Source: Atopobium sp.
GTDB taxonomy: Bacteria > Actinomycetota > Coriobacteriia > Coriobacteriales > Atopobiaceae
NCBI GenBank assembly: GCA_015259105.1
Contig: JABZGZ010000008.1
Coordinates: 1-25,473, forward strand
Reading direction: 5' to 3'
Length of the DNA: 25,473 bases
In this document: positions 7,303 through 14,473 of the stretch, piece by piece
Position numbering within the stretch: the stretch's first letter is position 1
Layout of the letters: every line of letters begins with the position of its first letter
Position numbers and translations under genes: made by a program
Notes under the pieces: generated by a model
Database searches by the model: none
Seen by the model: the letters and a program-made list of their open reading frames with translations, nothing else
What the model was told of the DNA's origin: nothing

Positions 7303-7893
7303 ATGGTGGACATCAAGATTTCGGGACGCAAGGTAAGCATTTCTGAGGCTTTGCGCGCACACGTAGACCAGAAAATCGGTGATGCTCTTAAAGTATTTGA
7401 CATCACTCCTATGTCTTGCGATGTAGTTCTCAGAGTAGACAAAAACCCTTCAAATCCAGATAGAAAGACAGCTGAGGTTACGGTATTTGTTCGTAACAAT
7501 GTTGTTCGTGTCACTGCTAGCTCTGATGATATGTATGTGGCTATTGATGAAGCAGCAGAAAAAGTCTCCAGACAGCTACGCAAGTACAAGACAAAAGTTG
7601 TTGAGCGCCGTCATCATGTAAAGTCTGAGCGCGGAGTTGCTCTTACACAAGAAGATCTTGCCAATCTCATTGAGATTCCAGCTGAAGACCTTGATGACCA
7701 GCTTGTTCGCGAGAAATACATTGATCTTGAGCCCATGACAGAAGAGGAGGCGCTTGTCCAAACTGACCTTCTCGGCCATGATTTTTATGTCTTTGTTAAT
7801 TCTTCTACTGGTTTGACTAATGTCATCTACCATCGTAAAAATGGTGGTTATGGAATTATCAAACCTAAGATTGAGGAACCAGATGTTCAATAA
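7303..7893 (+). CDS. hpf: Ribosome hibernation-promoting factor, long form (RaiA/YfiA family)
   Basis: A 196-residue protein, the length of long HPF. The N-terminal domain (~1-105) begins MVDIKISGRKVSISEALR and has the beta-alpha-beta-beta-beta-alpha layout that binds the 30S decoding region. The C-terminal domain (~135-190) has EEALVQTDLLGHDFYVFVN and VIYHRKNGGYGIIKP, the dimerisation domain that brings two 30S subunits together into 100S ribosomes. The start has TAGGAGG seven bases upstream. Its last 11 bases overlap the degV start, so the two are translationally linked. Long HPF is usually induced in stationary phase; a candidate promoter with a dyad lies upstream. This is the raiA-family partner expected near the structured RNA at 5949-6205. 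Confidence 0.95.
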   Translation: MVDIKISGRKVSISEALRAHVDQKIGDALKVFDITPMSCDVVLRVDKNPSNPDRKTAEVTVFVRNNVVRVTASSDDMYVAIDEAAEKVSRQLRKYKTKVVERRHHVKSERGVALTQEDLANLIEIPAEDLDDQLVREKYIDLEPMTEEEALVQTDLLGHDFYVFVNSSTGLTNVIYHRKNGGYGIIKPKIEEPDVQ

Positions 7894-8911
7894 AAAAGAT
7901 AAGGCCGAAGAAGAAATCAGCGAGGTTGCCTTTGAAGATCTTGAGCCTACTGAGCTTTCAGCTGCATATCATAAGCCCAGTAACGTTCGAATCATCATGG
8001 ACTCCTGCGCAGACTTTGCTCCAGGAATTGCTGAACAGCTAGGTGTTGATATCATCCAGTTCCCTTATGTGGGACCAGATGGAGAGCACTATGATGACGG
8101 CTGGAAGAGCATTAGTGCACATGAGTTCTTTGAGGGTATGCGCAAGGATAAAAAGCTGCGCTACACCACCTCTGCAATTACTCCTGGTCATTATCTTGAG
8201 ATTTTTGAGAAAGCTGCAAAGCAGGGCACACCAACGGTGTACCTGTGCTTTACCTCGGCTCTCTCTTCATCCTACTATGCAGCTGAGCAAGCAGCAGATA
8301 TGGTAAGAGAGAAATACCCAGACTTTGAGATTTACGTAGTCGACAATGGTGCACCTTCGTCCGCAGCTCAGCTTTTGGGTCTTGAAGCAGTACATCAGGC
8401 CAATAAGGGTCTCTCGGCAAAAGAGATTGCCGAGTGGGCAGAAGATGCTCGTAACTACATTCATGGCTATTTAACACTTGAGACCTTGGATGCTCTTGCT
8501 GCGGGCGGTCGTATTCCAGCTGCTGCAGCAAATATTGGCGGCAAGCTTGATGTAAAGCCAGAGCTTACCTATGACTCAACAGGAGCTCTTACCGTCAAGA
8601 CAGTGTGCAGAGGCCGTAAGAAGGCACTCAAGTCTCTTATCCAGGACTTTAGAGATAGCTATTCTCATGACACCTCGCTTCCTGTTGGCATTATTTCTGC
8701 AGACGCACAGAAGGACGCTAATTGGCTAGAGGCTCAGATTCGTAAAGAGAAGGGCTGCGAGGGACTTACCATTATTCACAGTCAGGTAGGACCAGTCATT
8801 GGTGCTCACGTTGGACCAGGCATGGTGGCTATTGTCTTCTGGGGAACTGACCGCCGCGAGAAGCTTTCGCTTTCTGACCGAATTGCTAACAGGGTTCGTA
8901 AATCTAATTAA
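7883..8911 (+). CDS. DegV family fatty-acid-binding protein
   Basis: A 342-residue protein. After a ~35-residue acidic N-terminus the DegV domain begins RIIMDSCADFAPG and continues with TTSAITPGHYLEIF, CFTSALSSSYYAAEQAA, IYVVDNGAPSSAAQLLGLEA and AAGGRIPAAAANIGGKLDVKP, all family hallmarks. DegV/FakB proteins bind a fatty acid and, with the kinase FakA, present it for phosphorylation; FakA is not in the window. The start at 7883 has GAGGAA close upstream and overlaps the hpf stop; an in-frame start at 7820 would overlap hpf by 74 bases without a better ribosome site. A hairpin terminator follows. The long acidic leader before the fold is slightly unusual. Confidence 0.93.
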   Translation: MFNKKDKAEEEISEVAFEDLEPTELSAAYHKPSNVRIIMDSCADFAPGIAEQLGVDIIQFPYVGPDGEHYDDGWKSISAHEFFEGMRKDKKLRYTTSAITPGHYLEIFEKAAKQGTPTVYLCFTSALSSSYYAAEQAADMVREKYPDFEIYVVDNGAPSSAAQLLGLEAVHQANKGLSAKEIAEWAEDARNYIHGYLTLETLDALAAGGRIPAAAANIGGKLDVKPELTYDSTGALTVKTVCRGRKKALKSLIQDFRDSYSHDTSLPVGIISADAQKDANWLEAQIRKEKGCEGLTIIHSQVGPVIGAHVGPGMVAIVFWGTDRREKLSLSDRIANRVRKSN

Positions 8912-8925
8912 CGGGTACAAGGTAT

Positions 8926-8956
8926 GGGGTCGCTCTTTGGAGCGGCCCCAGTTTGT
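8926..8956 (+). terminator. Terminator hairpin after degV
   Basis: GGGGTCGCTC (8926-8935) pairs with GAGCGGCCCC (8940-8949), ten pairs including one G-U, with a TTTG loop. The tail AGTTTGTATATTTATTT is only moderately U-rich. It closes the hpf-degV unit. Confidence 0.65.
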
Positions 8957-8986
8957 ATATTTATTTCAGTCTGAAAGGACTCATAC

Positions 8987-10051
8987 ATGGCACTGAGCAA
9001 GAATGCAAAGGTTGCTTTTATTGGAACAGGCATTATGGGCGCTCCTATCGCAGAGCACCTTATTTCTGCTGGTTATGACGTTACTGTTTACAACAGGACA
9101 CCAGAGAAAGCGCAAAAGCTTGTTTCGTTGGGCGCTCACGCTGCAGAGAGTGTGGCAGATGCTGCAAAAGACGCTGACGTTGTCTTTACCATGGTTGGTT
9201 ATCCAACTGACGTTGAAGACGTTTACTTGGCAACAGATGGTCTTATCCGCGTTGCTAAGAAGGGCGCATACCTTATTGATCTGACTACTTCTTCATCTCA
9301 GCTTGCTCGTGATATTCACGATGCTGCTGAAATTGAGGGAAAACATGCCTTTGACTGTCCAGTTACGGGCGGCCAGAAGGGTGCTCAGGACGGTACTCTT
9401 ACGCTGATTGTCGGCGCAACTGAGAATGATGTTGAGCCTGTACGAGCTCTTCTCGAGACCTTCTCGACAAAGATTTTCTGCATGGGTGGTGCTGGTAAGG
9501 GACAGACTGCAAAGCTTTGTAACCAGGTATCTCTTGCATCATGCATGATTGGCTATGCAGACGCAATGGCCTTGGCAGAGCAGGGTGGACTTGACGTTGA
9601 GCAGATGCTTGAGGTTGTTGCTAGTGGCATGGGCTCTTCTCGCGCACTTAGAGAGCTTGCTCCTAAGTCGCTTGAGGGCGACTTCCAACCAGGATTTTTG
9701 GCTGAGCATTTCCGCAAGGATATTGCGCTTGCTCTTGCTCAGTCTGAGGACCTTGAGATTACCCTCCCTGGTGCAGAAACCGCCTTTACCCTGTATGACA
9801 TGCTTTGCCAGATTGGTGGCGCTCGCAAGGGCACTCAGGCAATCTCGCTGCTTTATGCTGATGAGGCTACGAGCACTGCAGCTGGTCTTGACTGGTCACT
9901 CCTTGAGAGCCAGGAAGATGAGGGTGAGCACGAGTGCTGCTGTGGCCACGACCACGAAGATGGTGATCACGAGTGTGAGTGCCATGGTCACGGACATCAT
10001 CATGAGCATGAAGGTCACGAGCACGGTCATGACGGCCACTGCTGCCACTAA
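8987..10051 (+). CDS. NAD(P)-dependent beta-hydroxyacid dehydrogenase with His/Cys-rich tail
   Basis: A 354-residue protein. Residues 1-~295 are a complete 3-hydroxyisobutyrate/tartronate-semialdehyde reductase-type enzyme: Rossmann motif GTGIMG (13-18), substrate loop DCPVTGGQKGAQDGTL (from 123), and GKGQTAKLCNQ with the catalytic-type Lys at 176. The family is normally ~290-300 residues. Here ~55 extra residues end in a 40-residue tail (315-354) with 15 His and 7 Cys, including a CCC, an HHH and a final CCH, interspersed with Gly, Glu and Asp. Such tails bind Ni, Zn or Cu in proteins like SlyD and HypB; on a dehydrogenase it is unusual. The tail continues in frame to the stop, with no sign of frameshift. 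AAAGGA precedes the ATG. The physiological substrate cannot be read from sequence. Confidence 0.9.
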   Translation: MALSKNAKVAFIGTGIMGAPIAEHLISAGYDVTVYNRTPEKAQKLVSLGAHAAESVADAAKDADVVFTMVGYPTDVEDVYLATDGLIRVAKKGAYLIDLTTSSSQLARDIHDAAEIEGKHAFDCPVTGGQKGAQDGTLTLIVGATENDVEPVRALLETFSTKIFCMGGAGKGQTAKLCNQVSLASCMIGYADAMALAEQGGLDVEQMLEVVASGMGSSRALRELAPKSLEGDFQPGFLAEHFRKDIALALAQSEDLEITLPGAETAFTLYDMLCQIGGARKGTQAISLLYADEATSTAAGLDWSLLESQEDEGEHECCCGHDHEDGDHECECHGHGHHHEHEGHEHGHDGHCCH

Positions 10052-10076
10052 GTGCTAGCCGCAAAGGACCCCGATT

Positions 10077-10859
10077 ATGAGTGATATTTCTACTCCTCAG
10101 AGCTCTATTGCGGTTTTCATTGATTATGAAAATTTGGCACTAGGAACAGGTAAAAGAAAGAGAAACGGTCATCAAGAGCCAGGCCATCTTCCAGAGATGA
10201 AGCTCATTATGGAGAGGCTGGTTGATAAGGGTCGCATTACTGCCAAGCGTGCATACTGCGATTGGCAGCGCTTTCCAAATGCTATTACACCCCTGCATGA
10301 GCTTGGTATTGAGCTCATCGAAATTCCAGATAGGGCCTATACCGGCAAGAACTCTGCCGATATTAGACTTGCGGTAGATGCAGTTGAGATGTGTCTGACT
10401 AAAGATCACATTGACACATTTGCTGTGCTTTCTGGTGACTCGGACTTCTCGCCACTTGTGGCAAAGCTTAAAGAGGCTGGTAAAACAGTTATTGGCGTTG
10501 GCATGAAGGAATCTACCAGCTCGCTTCTTGCTGAGGTTTGTGACGAGTTTATCTTCTACGAGGATATTTTGAGTTCTGGCAGAATTCCAGACTTTAAAGA
10601 GAAGGTACCTGTCGAGAAACACGACTGCTATCAGCTCTTATTTGAGACCATTGAGTCTTTGGAACGTGAAAGCGAAACATTTATTTATGCGTCTCGTTTA
10701 AAGGAGACTATGCGAAGGAAGCGTCCACAGTTTGCTGAGGCAACTTATGGATATCGTTCGTTTACTTCTCTTTTACGTGAAGCATCGAGCCTTGGATTTA
10801 TTAAAATTCATGAGGATCAAAAAAGCGGCACCGTTGTCGTAGACGGATTTAGAGAATAA
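10077..10859 (+). CDS. NYN-domain protein with C-terminal OST-HTH/LOTUS domain
   Basis: A 260-residue soluble protein. The N-terminal NYN (PIN-like, LabA/DUF88) domain has VFIDYENLA, then NSADIRLAVDAVEM and VLSGDSDFSPLVAKLKEAGK; the conserved Asp residues in these motifs form the metal-binding nuclease-type site. The C-terminal ~75 residues (RLKETMRRKRPQF, YGYRSFTSLLREA, then a beta hairpin) match OST-HTH/LOTUS, an RNA-binding winged-helix domain. The same pairing occurs in bacterial LabA-like proteins and animal MARF1-type ribonucleases. RNA cleavage is therefore likely but the target is unknown. It starts 25 bases after the dehydrogenase stop with AAAGGA upstream, so the two are probably co-transcribed. 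Confidence 0.9.
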   Translation: MSDISTPQSSIAVFIDYENLALGTGKRKRNGHQEPGHLPEMKLIMERLVDKGRITAKRAYCDWQRFPNAITPLHELGIELIEIPDRAYTGKNSADIRLAVDAVEMCLTKDHIDTFAVLSGDSDFSPLVAKLKEAGKTVIGVGMKESTSSLLAEVCDEFIFYEDILSSGRIPDFKEKVPVEKHDCYQLLFETIESLERESETFIYASRLKETMRRKRPQFAEATYGYRSFTSLLREASSLGFIKIHEDQKSGTVVVDGFRE

Positions 10860-10887
10860 AGGGTGTTTTAGAGAGGATTTAGGTTTC

Positions 10888-11574
10888 ATGGCAGAGAAGA
10901 AAGAAACTGCTCAGAAGCCAAAAAAGGCTTCAACTAAGGCAACCGCAAAAGCGGGCTCTACAAAGGCGCCAAAAGAAGAAAAGCAACCTGCTAAGAAGGC
11001 TACAAAAAAGCCAACTATGGCACAGATGAAAAAAGTGAATGCACTGGTCATTGCTTTGTCTGATGCTAGTAGGCGCGCTCGTCAAGACGCATCTCATGAG
11101 CTTGCGGAGCTGGCCCATATTGCTCCTCTTGCCTTTGAAGAGCACATTGATTCTCTTATTGATGCACTGTATAGGCCAGAGGCACAGACTCGTTGGGAAG
11201 TGCTTGATGCGCTTGCCAATCTGAGCGCTCACTTTGGTGACCAGGTCTTTAAGGCATTTGATGCTGCTGAGGCCTCCCTGTTTGACGATGACTCAGCAAC
11301 AGTGCGTCTCGCAGCATTTTTGTTCCTCTGTCAGTACGGAGCAACTTCTGCAAAGCATTCTGATGAAGCATGGCCACTTCTGGATGAGGCGGTCCAGTGC
11401 TATCACGGAGATGCTGAGTACCATGATATGCTCCAGGGTCTTCTCGCCTTAGCACACGGAACTATTTCTAAGGACGTGAAGAAAGCACTGTCTCAGCGCA
11501 TGAAGTTTGATGCAGAAAATGCCACTGGATACATCAAACAGTATTCGGAAGAGATTGTTGCAGCTACCAAGTAG
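10888..11574 (+). CDS. HEAT-repeat-like protein with Lys/Ala-rich N-terminus
   Basis: A 228-residue protein. The first ~45 residues are a low-complexity Lys/Ala/Thr segment resembling histone H1-like or AlgP-like tails, which tend to bind nucleic acid. Residues ~48-228 are entirely alpha-helical in appearance, with repeated helix pairs such as RRARQDASHELAELAHIAP and RWEVLDALANLSAHF, spaced about 40 residues apart as in HEAT/armadillo repeats. No enzyme motif or membrane segment is visible. It follows the NYN gene by 28 bases with GAGAGGA upstream of the ATG, so it is probably in the same operon. A scaffold role in nucleic-acid work is inference; no family name is claimed. Confidence 0.85.
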   Translation: MAEKKETAQKPKKASTKATAKAGSTKAPKEEKQPAKKATKKPTMAQMKKVNALVIALSDASRRARQDASHELAELAHIAPLAFEEHIDSLIDALYRPEAQTRWEVLDALANLSAHFGDQVFKAFDAAEASLFDDDSATVRLAAFLFLCQYGATSAKHSDEAWPLLDEAVQCYHGDAEYHDMLQGLLALAHGTISKDVKKALSQRMKFDAENATGYIKQYSEEIVAATK

Positions 11575-11707
11575 TTTGTTTTGCATGTAAACGACTGTGT
11601 ACAAATGGGGGAGTTTACTGGTTGTATGTTTTATGCATGCTAATAAGAGTAAACTACAGGTTTGTATTATGTACGCATAGTTGCATTAAGCGATGAAAGG
11701 CAAGGAT

Positions 11708-12559
11708 ATGCCATCTATTGATGTAAAAAAGAACTCAAAGATCTTTATCGGAGTTGGAGCAGTTGTACTGTTTGCTCTTGGTATTGTCATCGGTCGCTTC
11801 CTCCTTGGCGGCGGCGGCGGAGCTACTGGTTCTTTGAACGGTCGCACCACACTTTCTGAGGGTGAGCTCAACACTCCTATTGCTTCTTATACCTATAACG
11901 GTCAGACCAAAGAAGTAACTGCTCGTGAGGTTATTGAGAACACTTCCGGTCTTGACGCAGCAAAGCAGTCTGACGGCACCTATGCTGTTCCAGCAGCCGA
12001 TAAGATCATTGGCTATGTTCGCAATGCTCTTGTTGTTGCTGAGGCTCAGAGCAAGGGTATTACCGTCACCGATGACGAAGTCAACAATTACATGCAGACC
12101 AACTTCAAGACTACTGATGTTAGCCAGGTTGCTTCTGCATACAAGCTCTCTGAAGACGTTGCAAAGAAGCTCATCCATGATGCTGTCATCATGAAGAAGT
12201 ATCGTGATAGCGTTCTGACTACAACCCTTCCAGATGCTCCACAGGCACCAACTGCACCTGAGGACGGCAACTCTGAGACTACAAGCCAGGAGTACGCTCA
12301 GTACATCATTGGTCTTGCTGGTGATGAGTGGGACGCTAAGAACAACACTTGGGCTTCCCAGGATGGCGATTACTACAAGCAGCTCTCTGCTTACTCAATC
12401 TCCAACGATTCCGCTTCTTATGCAGCTGCTCAGACCGCTTATCAGGTTGCAATGAGCAAGTACTCTGCTGTTGCAAGCAAGGCATCTCAGGAGTGGTCAC
12501 AGAAGATCAACGAGATTCTTGGTAAAGCATCTATTGCTGTTTACTCTCTTGCTCTCTAG
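11708..12559 (+). CDS. Membrane-anchored exported protein, SurA-N-like
   Basis: A 283-residue protein. An N-terminal hydrophobic segment (~11-33, IFIGVGAVVLFALGIVIG...) ending in a Gly run acts as anchor or signal. The exported part has GQTKEVTAREVIENTSG, then VRNALVVAEAQSKGITVTDDEVNNYM, which resembles the N-terminal chaperone domain of SurA/PrsA-type proteins, where a conserved alpha-helix bundle carries 'G..vtdeEv'. No parvulin PPIase domain is present. The C-terminal ~80 residues are helical and Ala/Ser/Tyr-rich. The start at 11708 has GAAAGG seven bases upstream; an ATG at 11693 has none. A chaperone role is a weak inference. The gene is followed closely (13 bp) by the DUF523-PNP fusion. 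Confidence 0.75.
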   Translation: MPSIDVKKNSKIFIGVGAVVLFALGIVIGRFLLGGGGGATGSLNGRTTLSEGELNTPIASYTYNGQTKEVTAREVIENTSGLDAAKQSDGTYAVPAADKIIGYVRNALVVAEAQSKGITVTDDEVNNYMQTNFKTTDVSQVASAYKLSEDVAKKLIHDAVIMKKYRDSVLTTTLPDAPQAPTAPEDGNSETTSQEYAQYIIGLAGDEWDAKNNTWASQDGDYYKQLSAYSISNDSASYAAAQTAYQVAMSKYSAVASKASQEWSQKINEILGKASIAVYSLAL

Positions 12560-12572
12560 GATCTGAAAAGCA

Positions 12573-13763
12573 ATGAAAGTTGCTATTAGTGCTTGTTTAC
12601 TTGGCCTCCCCGTCAGATATGACGGAGGGGCCAAGCCTGTTTCTGCAGTACAAAAGCTGGCAGAAAAAGTAAACGTCACAAAGATCTGCCCCGAGACCTC
12701 CTCAGGTCTTCCTGTACCTCGTCCGCCCGCGGAACAGCGAGAAGGACGTGTTTGGCTCAAGGATGGATCAGATGTAACGGAAGATTTTGAACGTGGATCT
12801 AAGATTGCTCTTAGTGCCGTTACGTCTTCTGACATAACGCTCGCCGTTTTGAAGGCAAAGAGCCCGTCTTGTGGCGTGCATGAGATTTATGATGGTACGT
12901 ACTCAGGAAAGCTTGTTTCTGGCGAGGGAACACTTACTCGTCACCTCTTAGAGGAGGGGATTTGCGTGGTTACCGAGAAAACCATTGAGAATGTAAGCCC
13001 ATCTGTTGAGCATCCTGTTGCTCTTATTTTGGGAACCGGACTTGGCCATCTTGCTGATTTGGTAAAGCCAGTTCGTCGTATTGATTATCGTGACATTCCA
13101 GGTTTCCCTGTTGACGCTTCTCCTATGGCTGGTCACAGCTTTGAGGCAACTATTGGTACTATCGATGGCGTGCCTGTAGTTGTTTATCCTGGTCGCGTAC
13201 ATCTCTATCAGGGTTATTCTGCAGCTGAGGTAACCTCCCTTGTTCAGCACGCACATCACTTGGGCTGCAAAGACATTATTTTTGCAGGTGCAACAGGTGC
13301 TGTTTCTGGAAACGCAAAGACTGGCCTTGGCGTTATTACTGATCAGATTAACCTCACGGGAACCAATCCGCTTGCAGAGTGGGCAGGCCTTCGCGATGTC
13401 GAGACCCCATTTGTAGATATGAATGATGCCTTCTCGCCTTATCTAAGAACGCTTGCACGTGGCGTAGCGGATGACCTCAAAATTGAGCTTAACGAGGGTG
13501 TTTTTGCTGGTCTTTTGGGACCAAACTTTGAGACTCCTGCAGAGGTTGCTATGCTTCGTAGTTTTGGCGTCTCATATGTTGGCGTTTCCACAGCTCTTGA
13601 AGTCATTATGGCCCGCGCTCTTGATATGAACGTATTAGCTTTGACGCTTGCAGCAAATCCAGCAGGTGCTCATGGAACTACACACAAGAGTGTTCAAGAG
13701 GCATCCGAGAAGTACGCAGATAATCTTGAGCGCCTTGTTCGTGGTGTTCTCGGGCTTCTTTAG
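12573..13763 (+). CDS. Fusion of DUF523 (TudS-like desulfidase) and purine nucleoside phosphorylase
   Basis: A 396-residue two-domain protein. Residues 1-~135 are DUF523, with SACLLG (Cys8), KICPE (Cys39) and SPSCGV (Cys100). Those three Cys match the ligands of the [4Fe-4S] cluster in TudS, a DUF523 enzyme that removes sulfur from thiouracil. Residues ~147-396 are a class I (trimeric-type) nucleoside phosphorylase: ILGTGLG phosphate loop, YPGRVHLYQGY, GLLGPNFETPAE and VGVSTALEVIMARALDM. Both halves appear complete, so this is a genuine fusion. It could remove sulfur from a thiolated base or nucleoside and split the sugar from the base, a salvage or detoxification step. The combined function is inference. 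The ribosome site is weak (AGGA overlapping the upstream stop), suggesting coupling to the gene before it. Confidence 0.92.
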   Translation: MKVAISACLLGLPVRYDGGAKPVSAVQKLAEKVNVTKICPETSSGLPVPRPPAEQREGRVWLKDGSDVTEDFERGSKIALSAVTSSDITLAVLKAKSPSCGVHEIYDGTYSGKLVSGEGTLTRHLLEEGICVVTEKTIENVSPSVEHPVALILGTGLGHLADLVKPVRRIDYRDIPGFPVDASPMAGHSFEATIGTIDGVPVVVYPGRVHLYQGYSAAEVTSLVQHAHHLGCKDIIFAGATGAVSGNAKTGLGVITDQINLTGTNPLAEWAGLRDVETPFVDMNDAFSPYLRTLARGVADDLKIELNEGVFAGLLGPNFETPAEVAMLRSFGVSYVGVSTALEVIMARALDMNVLALTLAANPAGAHGTTHKSVQEASEKYADNLERLVRGVLGLL

Positions 13764-13772
13764 TATTTCTGC

Positions 13773-13801
13773 TTGAATAATACAGGGCTTCCCCGTATAG
13801 T
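13773..13801 (+). promoter_or_regulatory. Promoter of tRNA-Thr
   Basis: TTGAAT (13773-13778) and TATAGT (13796-13801) are separated by exactly 17 bp. Transcription would begin near 13808, about 13 bases before the mature tRNA. It is one of the best sigma-70-type promoters in the window. Confidence 0.75.
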
Positions 13802-13820
13802 TGTTAGCGCGCTTTTGCAC

Positions 13821-13896
13821 GCCAGCATAGCTCAGTTGGTAGAGCACCGCTCTCGTAAAGCGGGGGTCATCAGTTCGATCCTGGTTGCTGGCACCA
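13821..13896 (+). tRNA. tRNA-Thr (anticodon CGU)
   Basis: A complete 76-nt cloverleaf. The acceptor stem is GCCAGCA/TGCTGGC with discriminator A and an encoded CCA. The D-arm includes AGCTCAGTTGGTAGAGC. The anticodon stem is CCGCT/AGCGG with loop CTCGTAA, giving anticodon CGT (CGU), which reads ACG. The T-loop TTCGATC is intact. It has its own promoter upstream and a terminator right after, so it is a single-gene transcript. Confidence 0.97.
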
Positions 13897-13905
13897 TCAA
13901 CTATT

Positions 13906-13932
13906 AAATAGCCGCCTTGTGCGGCTATTTTT
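13906..13932 (+). terminator. Intrinsic terminator after tRNA-Thr
   Basis: AAATAGCCGC (13906-13915) and GCGGCTATTT (13921-13930) form a perfect 10-bp stem with a CTTGT loop; the right arm runs into four T's (13929-13932). Confidence 0.9.
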
Positions 13933-14015
13933 ATGCCTATCTAAATCCATGTGAAACAACTACAGCGTGGTGGGTATAGACAAAGTAGTAGTAATTACTA
14001 ACAAAAGGAGTTTTT

Positions 14016-14333
14016 ATGGCTACTCAGAATCTTGAGCTTTTCTATAAGCCAACCTGCCCATACTGCCACAAGGTCATGTCCTTTATGGAGCAGAACAACA
14101 TTGAGCTTCCTATGCACGATATCGTTGCTGATGACGCAGCTCGCGAGCGCCTTATTGAGGTTGGCGGTAAGCGCCAGGTCCCATGTCTGTTCATTGACGG
14201 TAAGGCAATGTATGAGTCCGGCGACATCATTAACTACCTCTCTGAGGTCTTCCACGTTTCTGGTTCAAACGATGACTCAGACGATGGCTCCGCTGCAGCT
14301 GCTTGCACCATCGGTGGTGCTTGCTCCTTCTAA
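14016..14333 (+). CDS. Glutaredoxin-like dithiol protein
   Basis: A 105-residue protein with a thioredoxin fold. The active site is CPYC (14-17) in FYKPTCPYC, followed by the cis-Pro motif QVPCLFIDG and GGxxxxS-like ESGDIINYL, all typical of glutaredoxins. The last ~20 residues are a Ser/Asp/Ala linker and CTIGGACSF, two additional Cys not found in classical short glutaredoxins. AAAGGAG lies just upstream of the ATG. It is a single gene between the tRNA terminator and a bidirectional terminator. Role: thiol-disulfide exchange; whether glutathione or another low-molecular-weight thiol is used is unknown for this organism. The C-terminal Cys pair might resolve the active site or bind metal; that is inference. 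Confidence 0.92.
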   Translation: MATQNLELFYKPTCPYCHKVMSFMEQNNIELPMHDIVADDAARERLIEVGGKRQVPCLFIDGKAMYESGDIINYLSEVFHVSGSNDDSDDGSAAAACTIGGACSF

Positions 14334-14342
14334 GATTGTTGT

Positions 14343-14375
14343 CGAGAAACCCGTCAAGCTGTGGGTTTTCTCGCC
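14343..14375. repeat. Inverted pair of the GGCGAGAAACCC-type dispersed repeat
   Basis: CGAGAAACCC (14343-14352) faces GGGTTTTCTCGCC (14363-14375) with a 10-base loop, giving a stem with one bulged T. It sits 9 bases after the glutaredoxin stop. No T-run follows, so it is a weak terminator by itself; it is listed because both arms are copies of the dispersed motif. Confidence 0.7.
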
Positions 14376-14390
14376 TTATGTACAAAAAAT

Positions 14391-14424
14391 CCCTCTGTTC
14401 CAAGATATGGAGCAGAGGGATTTT
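14391..14424. terminator. Bidirectional terminator between convergent genes
   Basis: CCCTCTGTTCC (14391-14401) pairs with GGAGCAGAGGG (14409-14419), 11 pairs with one G-U. Four T's follow on the plus strand and six A's precede it, which gives a T6 tail on the minus strand. It serves the glutaredoxin gene and the minus-strand flippase-like gene. Confidence 0.85.
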
Positions 14425-14473
14425 GCGTTAGAAAACGGGGTGGTTTATAGCTCTTCAGCCTTGACCGCGTTGG

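Noticed and set aside
9549..10058. 169-codon plus-strand frame overlapping the dehydrogenase tail
   Set aside because: Shifted frame of the dehydrogenase gene; Leu/Arg/Thr-rich with no recognisable domain, while the His/Cys tail frame is continuous with the enzyme.
14343..14375. Main terminator of glutaredoxin
   Set aside because: The stem has a bulge and no T-run; the perfect hairpin at 14391-14424 is the better terminator.
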